From: an uncultured Sphingomonas sp.
Lineage (GTDB): Bacteria > Pseudomonadota > Alphaproteobacteria > Sphingomonadales > Sphingomonadaceae
DNA length: 64,000 nt
Reading direction: 5' to 3'
Assembly: GCA_913777325.1 (NCBI GenBank)
Contig: CAJYSA010000043.1
Span: forward strand, 1-64,000
The notes beneath the pieces are model-generated. The model had not been told where the DNA came from and did no database searches. It saw nothing but the letters and a program-made list of their open reading frames with translations. Below are positions 62,532 through 64,000 of the stretch, piece after piece. Position 1 is the stretch's first letter. Every line of letters starts with the position of its first letter. A program made the position numbers and the translations under genes.

Positions 62532-63122
62532 GTGAGTTCGGATCAGCTAGTCGCCTGGGTCGGTCGCCACATCTTGCCGCATGAGCGGCAACTGCGGGTC
62601 TGGCTGCGTGCGGCATTTCCGGCGGTGGACGTGGACGACGTGGTGCAGGAGACCTATTGCCGATTGAGCGGGCTCGACGATGTCGCGCACATCGACGACC
62701 CGCGCCGGTACTTCTTCCGCGCCGCGCGCAACGTGGTGCTGGAGCAGATCCGGCGCGAGCGCGTCGTCAGCATCGAGGCGGCCAGCGGGCTGGCGGAGCT
62801 GGATCAGGCGCCCGATCAAAACCAGTCGCCGGAAGATGTCGTCGCGGAGCGGCATATGCTGTCGCGGATCGAGCGTCTGATCGACGCCTTGCCGGATCGG
62901 GCGCGGCAGATCTTCCGGCTGCGCAAGATCGATGGCGTCCCGCAACGCGAGATCGCCGCGCAGCTCCGCATTCCCGAAACGATCGTGGAGAACGATGTCG
63001 CGCGCGGCCTTCGACGGATCCTCGAGCAACTGACCGAAGAGGAGAAAGCGGAGCTGCCGATCCGACGGCGAAGGGCGCGCTTCGTCCACCCCGCCGAACG
63101 GGAAGAGGGCGGATGGCGATGA
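62532..63122 (+). CDS. FecI-type ECF sigma factor
   Basis: About 196 residues from GTG 62532 (VSSDQLVAWVGRHILPH) with a GGGGGAG tract upstream; an open frame back to 62379 adds a basic, unlikely N-terminus. Region 2 is PAVDVDDVVQETYCRLSG with RRYFFRAARNVVLEQIRR; region 4 is RIERLIDALPDRARQIFRLR with the helix-turn-helix VPQREIAAQLRIPETIVEND. The stop overlaps the start of a FecR gene. In this arrangement the sigma factor is activated by FecR when a TBDR is loaded; the cognate TBDR should be just outside the right edge. Confidence 0.92.
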   Translation: MSSDQLVAWVGRHILPHERQLRVWLRAAFPAVDVDDVVQETYCRLSGLDDVAHIDDPRRYFFRAARNVVLEQIRRERVVSIEAASGLAELDQAPDQNQSPEDVVAERHMLSRIERLIDALPDRARQIFRLRKIDGVPQREIAAQLRIPETIVENDVARGLRRILEQLTEEEKAELPIRRRRARFVHPAEREEGGWR

Positions 63123-64000
63123 TCGACGACATCGCCTGCCGCTGGGCCGCCACGATCGATCGCGGCCTTGCGCCGGACGAGGAAGTTCGGCTGGCGGCGT
63201 GGCTGGCAGCGGATCGCCGCCATCGCGGCGCGCTGTTGCGCGCGTCGGCGGCCCTCAGTCTGCTCGATCGAGGACGCGCGCTGGCCAGCGGCGATGGCGA
63301 GCCGGCTCACGCGCGCCCGCGTCGCGACCGGCGCTGGCTATACGGCGGCGGTGGGGCGATCGCCGCCATGCTGGTCGTCGGGGTTGTCATCGGATCCAGC
63401 ACCGCCCGGACAGAGCGGATCGATACCCGCGTCGGCGAAATCCGGCGCATGCCGCTGGCCGATGGATCGGTGGCGATGGTCAATAGCGATACCGTCCTGC
63501 GCGTCGCCTATACCAAGGCGCGCCGCGACGTGGAGGTCGCCAAGGGCGAGGCATGGTTCGAGGTGGCGCACAATTCCGCTCGCCCGTTCGTCGTGGCCAG
63601 CGGTCCGTTCCGCGTGCAGGCGGTCGGCACCGCGTTCGACGTCCGGCGTGACGGCGACGCGGCGCGGGTCGTCGTCACCAAGGGCGTGGTCAGGATCTGG
63701 TCGATCGCCGATGCGCGGGCCGTGCGTCATGTGGCAGCCGGGCACGGCGCGACATTGCGCGTCGGTAGCCCGGTCCAGGTCGCTGCACTGGCCCCGCAGG
63801 CGTCGGATCAGCAACTCGCCTGGCGCGAGGGCAGGATCGTGCTGGACAATATGACGCTGGGCGCGGCGGTGGCGGAATTCAACCGCTATAACAACGAGCA
63901 ATTGGCGGTCGCGCCGCAACTGGCCGGACGGCGGGTGGTCGGCTGGTTCCGCATCTATGACGTCGACGGCTTCGCGGCCGCCAGCGCCGCGATGGTGGGC
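63119..64000 (+). CDS. FecR-type sigma regulator (3' end outside window)
   Basis: The visible 294 codons start at ATG 63119, overlapping the sigma gene by four bases (ATGA); ATG 63113 is an alternative. The N-terminal cytoplasmic anti-sigma domain is IACRWAATIDRGLAPDEEVR and LAAWLAADRRHRGALLRA. A transmembrane helix is at about 80-100 (GGGGAIAAMLVVGVVIG). The periplasmic FecR domain follows: RRMPLADGSVAMVNSDTVLR, GEAWFEVAHNSARPFVVASG and VQAVGTAFDVRRDGD. It then enters a DUF4974-like region ending in EFNRYNNEQLAV. It transmits TBDR occupancy to FecI. Confidence 0.93.
   Translation, partial: MIDDIACRWAATIDRGLAPDEEVRLAAWLAADRRHRGALLRASAALSLLDRGRALASGDGEPAHARPRRDRRWLYGGGGAIAAMLVVGVVIGSSTARTERIDTRVGEIRRMPLADGSVAMVNSDTVLRVAYTKARRDVEVAKGEAWFEVAHNSARPFVVASGPFRVQAVGTAFDVRRDGDAARVVVTKGVVRIWSIADARAVRHVAAGHGATLRVGSPVQVAALAPQASDQQLAWREGRIVLDNMTLGAAVAEFNRYNNEQLAVAPQLAGRRVVGWFRIYDVDGFAAASAAMVG

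Noticed and set aside
63168..63854. A 228-codon plus-strand frame overlapping FecR
   Set aside because: It is out of frame with FecR, whose anti-sigma, transmembrane and periplasmic parts are clear; its translation is Arg/Ser-rich.

Overview
This is a 64 kb stretch of a GC-rich chromosome, most probably from Sphingomonas or a close relative in the Sphingomonadales (Alphaproteobacteria). The basis is inference from gene content: four TonB-dependent receptors (TBDRs), DcaP- and OprB-type porins, a FecI/FecR pair and LacI/FadR-type catabolic control. I see no rRNA, credible tRNA, CRISPR array, insertion sequence, integrase or origin, so it reads as ordinary chromosome rich in uptake and catabolic loci.

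Layout. 1-6548: a tightly packed leftward operon of TBDR, cytochrome P450, AraC-type regulator and zinc alcohol dehydrogenase (cut by the left edge), with a divergent aldehyde dehydrogenase. This looks like uptake and stepwise oxidation of a hydrophobic compound. 6549-7193: a gene-free leader. 7194-16406: a giant type V autotransporter of about 3070 residues with a glycine-rich block and large internal tandem repeats, followed by terminator hairpins. 16750-25496: a LacI-type repressor diverging from a TBDR, carboxylesterase and GH3 beta-glucosidase operon, with a pair of inverted operators between them; a DcaP-like porin converges on it. 25548-29240: an lldP-lldR-lldD lactate operon with two LldR-type operators, in the same gene order as E. 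coli. 29489-30790: a secreted amidohydrolase. 30915-37497: a heavy-metal RND pump (inner-membrane pump plus TolC-like channel, but no membrane-fusion protein) diverging from its probable two-component system. 37574-41166: a chemoreceptor and an outer-membrane beta-barrel protein.

41302-53269 is almost entirely leftward: a TBDR with a DUF6055-like HEXXH lipoprotein; a GMC oxidoreductase with its Tat-exported small subunit; and a TBDR translationally coupled to a phosphoinositide-type phospholipase C. 53370-55553: a metalloprotease inhibitor (Inh/AprI family) back to back with a serralysin-type RTX protease, only 27 bp between start codons. 55608-59139: two paralogous Tat-exported ferritin-like proteins diverging from an ECF sigma factor and its RskA-like anti-sigma factor. 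59143-60330: an OprB-type porin. 60568-62394: a second chemoreceptor with a C-terminal CheR-docking-like tail. 62532-64000: a FecI-type sigma factor and a FecR protein cut by the right edge.

The recurring theme is a TBDR followed in the same operon by one dedicated enzyme (P450, esterase plus glucosidase, metallopeptidase-like lipoprotein, phospholipase C), twice with a one-base TGATG stop/start overlap. The window therefore reads as a set of separately regulated nutrient-scavenging modules plus surface and secreted proteins.
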